The notes under the pieces are model-generated. The model was not told the DNA's origin, ran no database searches, and saw only the letters and a list, made by a program, of their open reading frames with translations. Positions 61,777-64,000 of a stretch of 64,000 nt of DNA are shown here, piece by piece. The stretch comes from Pterobdella sp. o SKG-2022 (lineage: Eukaryota; Annelida; Clitellata; Hirudinida; Piscicolidae): positions 24,058,118 through 24,122,117 of the forward strand of contig OZ038320.1 of assembly GCA_964035795.1 (NCBI GenBank), in the 5' to 3' direction. Made by a program: the position numbers and the translations under genes. Numbering within the stretch: position 1 is the first letter of the stretch; the number at the start of each line of letters is the position of its first letter.

Positions 61777-63077
61777 GTATTATCATTATTGTTGTTTATG
61801 CTTAAGTTATTATTGTTATTGTTGCTTTTTTTGTTGTATTAATTTTGTTATCTTTCTTTTATGATATTAAAATTATTGGTTGCATTTTTAATAATAATAA
61901 TAATATCAGTTTGCATTCATGTAGCAACAAAACAGTCAAGTGAACTTATACTGAGCTTGCATCTATCAATAATAATATTCTCTTGAAGAAATTTTCAAAC
62001 CTACCATCTATATAATATACCTGCTTTCAACTTTTTTATTGGAGTGTATAGAAGTATCATATTTATAAGGAGCTTGGTCTATTTCAAAGATTAAAGTTAT
62101 TGTTTCTTAAATAATTCATATATTTGATAGTAAAATTTTATCGATTCAATGTTATTTATTGTCATTGACCTTACCAGCTGTTTACTGTCAATCCTTGTTA
62201 GCGAGACGTACAGCACTGAAAATTGGCATTTTCATTAATTTAGTATTATAATATTAGTACACTGGCTAAAGGTGGAATGGCTTGTAAAATGGGATCAAAT
62301 GATTGATAAAATAATTTTTGTTTCGATTTATTTCTATAATTCAAACTTTCTGCTTTTATCATTTGTTATTTTTATTTCTTAAAAAACAGCTTCGCTAAGA
62401 CGTTTTTTGTAGAGTCATTTTCGATTTTATTTCAGAAAAAGGCCACAAAAAATGTGCTTGAATAAAAGCAGTTAAAATCCTTGATAAGTATACCCTTACC
62501 GCATCGCATCAGCAATAACTATCATGTTCAACTTTATCATTTATTTTCAAGTGTTTTTAAACCTGAATTTTCTATGGCTTCTAAACCACAGTAGGTTTGT
62601 TTTGCAGGTGCTGTGTCTGTTGTTTTGTATTTATGTGTATTTGCAGCTTTTTTCATGGTATCATTTTTAATACAGATTATATTTTAATACATATATTCGT
62701 AAGAATATGTTTTAATCCTTATATAAACTGTGTTATATATATAAATTTTTTTAATACGTATATATATAGTTTTATAACTTTGAAAAACTTTTGTTTGATT
62801 TATTATGATCAAGTTGTACTGTTTAATGAAATTAACTTCAAAAGACATGTAAATTAAAATGCTCTTGTGATCAAAAACATTCCAATTAGGAAGGTCATGT
62901 TATAATTAGTCTCCACCATACTTATTCTCTATCTATCCATCGATCTACCTATCTCTATCTTTCTATCTCTATCTATCTATTTCTATCTATCTATCTCTAT
63001 CTATCTGTTTCTATCTATCTATCTCTATCTATCTATTTCTATCTATCTATCTCTATCTATCTATCTCTATTTATCTC

Positions 63078-63126
<49 letters not shown>

Positions 63127-64000
63127 GTTTTTCATTTCTTTTACTTCATAATGTTCTTCCTCTGTTTCTGCTTTCTTTCGTTTTATTAGTTAAATTCTTT
63201 CTAATTTTTTTTTCATGCAAAGTATACGTATCATTGGTAAATAAGTTAGTTCTTAAGTGCAAGCATGTTACACGAGCAAAAATTATATCTATCAATTTTT
63301 TAACAGATATTTGTTATCTTCATGCTGGCAAATAAAATTATTCTAGTATCACGTCAGCAGAAATCTTAAAAATAGTTTTATTAAGAAAAATACTTATAAA
63401 CTTTATAACCTTCATAGCAAAATAAAATCACCAGCTTTATATGAAATCGCTACTATATATTATGCTTTGTAATATTTCCTCTGTAAGAGTGGATAGTGAC
63501 GATAGCATAATTTTAACAGTAAGAGTAATAATGATTTGAAAACATTGTTTTTATTATTATTATTGTTGTTGTTATTATTGCTTTATGATAAAAGTGAAAG
63601 CTCTAAATAATAACGAGCTAATTCATTAATAGCACTATAAGAATGTGTAATGGTAGGTTTTAATTATGAGCATTCTCAAAATTTGTGTGGTAACTTAAGA
63701 TCAAACAATGGTGGCTTTTTTAAACTAATTGATAGATTTGAGTTGTTAGATAAAAAGAATGTTGCTAATATTTATAAGAAATTGTTTATCTCAAGGCAAA
63801 TAGTAATTCTATGGTAGAAATGTTTAATCATTAATAATACACATTTATTTCATGCAAAAACTATGAAGAAAACCACATTTACTTATCAGCTGAAATAATT
63901 GCAATATATGAAACAAGATTAATACATAATATTGGTGCTTATTATTTTTGTTGTTATTGTTTATATATAATATATTTTTTATTTTTTTTTCAATATTATA
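61777..64000. other. Intron of the MXD-like gene, or end of window without further exons
   Basis: The donor at 61777 (ATG|GTATTA) should splice to an exon continuing helix 2. The only in-phase candidate seen (62436-62465, KKATKNVLE then stop) would remove the leucine zipper and was not accepted. The stretch is AT-rich with a tetranucleotide microsatellite and short ATT/TAA-rich runs (about 63550). Confidence 0.5.
62930..63126. repeat. (TCTA)n microsatellite with interruptions
   Basis: About 200 bp of CTAT units, in part arranged as a higher-order pattern of TCTATCTATCTA blocks separated by TTTC or TCTC, ending in a pure tract of about 14 units. Confidence 0.95.

Noticed and set aside
62436..62465. 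Terminal MXD exon KKATKNVLE followed by a stop
   Set aside because: It is in phase and has an AG acceptor, but it would truncate helix 2 and remove the leucine zipper that defines the family; it is nine codons long and easily found by chance.

Overview
This is an AT-rich nuclear window from an animal. All five recognisable conserved genes are split by GT-AG introns and belong to metazoan families: a DNAJB6-type chaperone, an ARMC5-like ARM/BTB protein, the Wnt sorting receptor Wntless, a Mad/MXD-type bHLH repressor, and secreted multi-PAN/Apple proteins. Non-LTR retrotransposons of several clades, hairpin MITE-like elements and microsatellites fill the rest. I cannot name the phylum from the sequence; a spiralian or a cnidarian would both fit.

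Layout. 1-6.2 kb: last four exons of a DNAJB6-like gene (+), with a LINE fragment in its last intron. 8.9-15.6 kb: gene PAN-A (+), a 12-exon model with a signal peptide and six PAN-like domains (536 aa). 17.9-24.0 kb: gene PAN-B (-), a 19-exon model with a signal peptide and ten PAN-like domains (853 aa), tail to tail with PAN-A. 24-30 kb: gene desert with a near-perfect hairpin element. 30.2-32.2 kb: LINE 3' fragment and duplicated zinc-finger modules around a 988-bp (TG)n. 34.5-37.6 kb: decayed retroelement with PHD finger, reverse transcriptase and a putative restriction-like endonuclease. 39.1-39.5 kb: a small secreted-peptide gene model. 40.3-48.1 kb: ARMC5-like gene (-, 886 aa model) whose largest intron is almost entirely one two-ORF LINE with both frames open. 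48.5-59.2 kb: Wntless (+, 13 exons, 549 aa model), divergent from ARMC5 with 376 bp between the start codons; its last intron carries a jockey-like LINE with a probable target-site duplication and its fifth intron a tRNA-derived SINE. 60.0-61.8 kb and beyond: first four exons of an MXD-like gene, including a GC-AG intron.

Exon models were assembled by eye from splice motifs, reading phase and family similarity. The total coding lengths of PAN-A, PAN-B, ARMC5 and WLS each come out as an exact multiple of three with one terminal stop, which is an internal check on the models. The most interesting material is the inverted pair of PAN genes (16 domains, mostly one per exon with phase-1 junctions, and three domains that have lost the same two cysteines together) and the retroelements: one apparently intact LINE abutting an ARMC5 splice donor, and one PHD/RT/endonuclease element silenced mainly by C-to-T-type stop codons.
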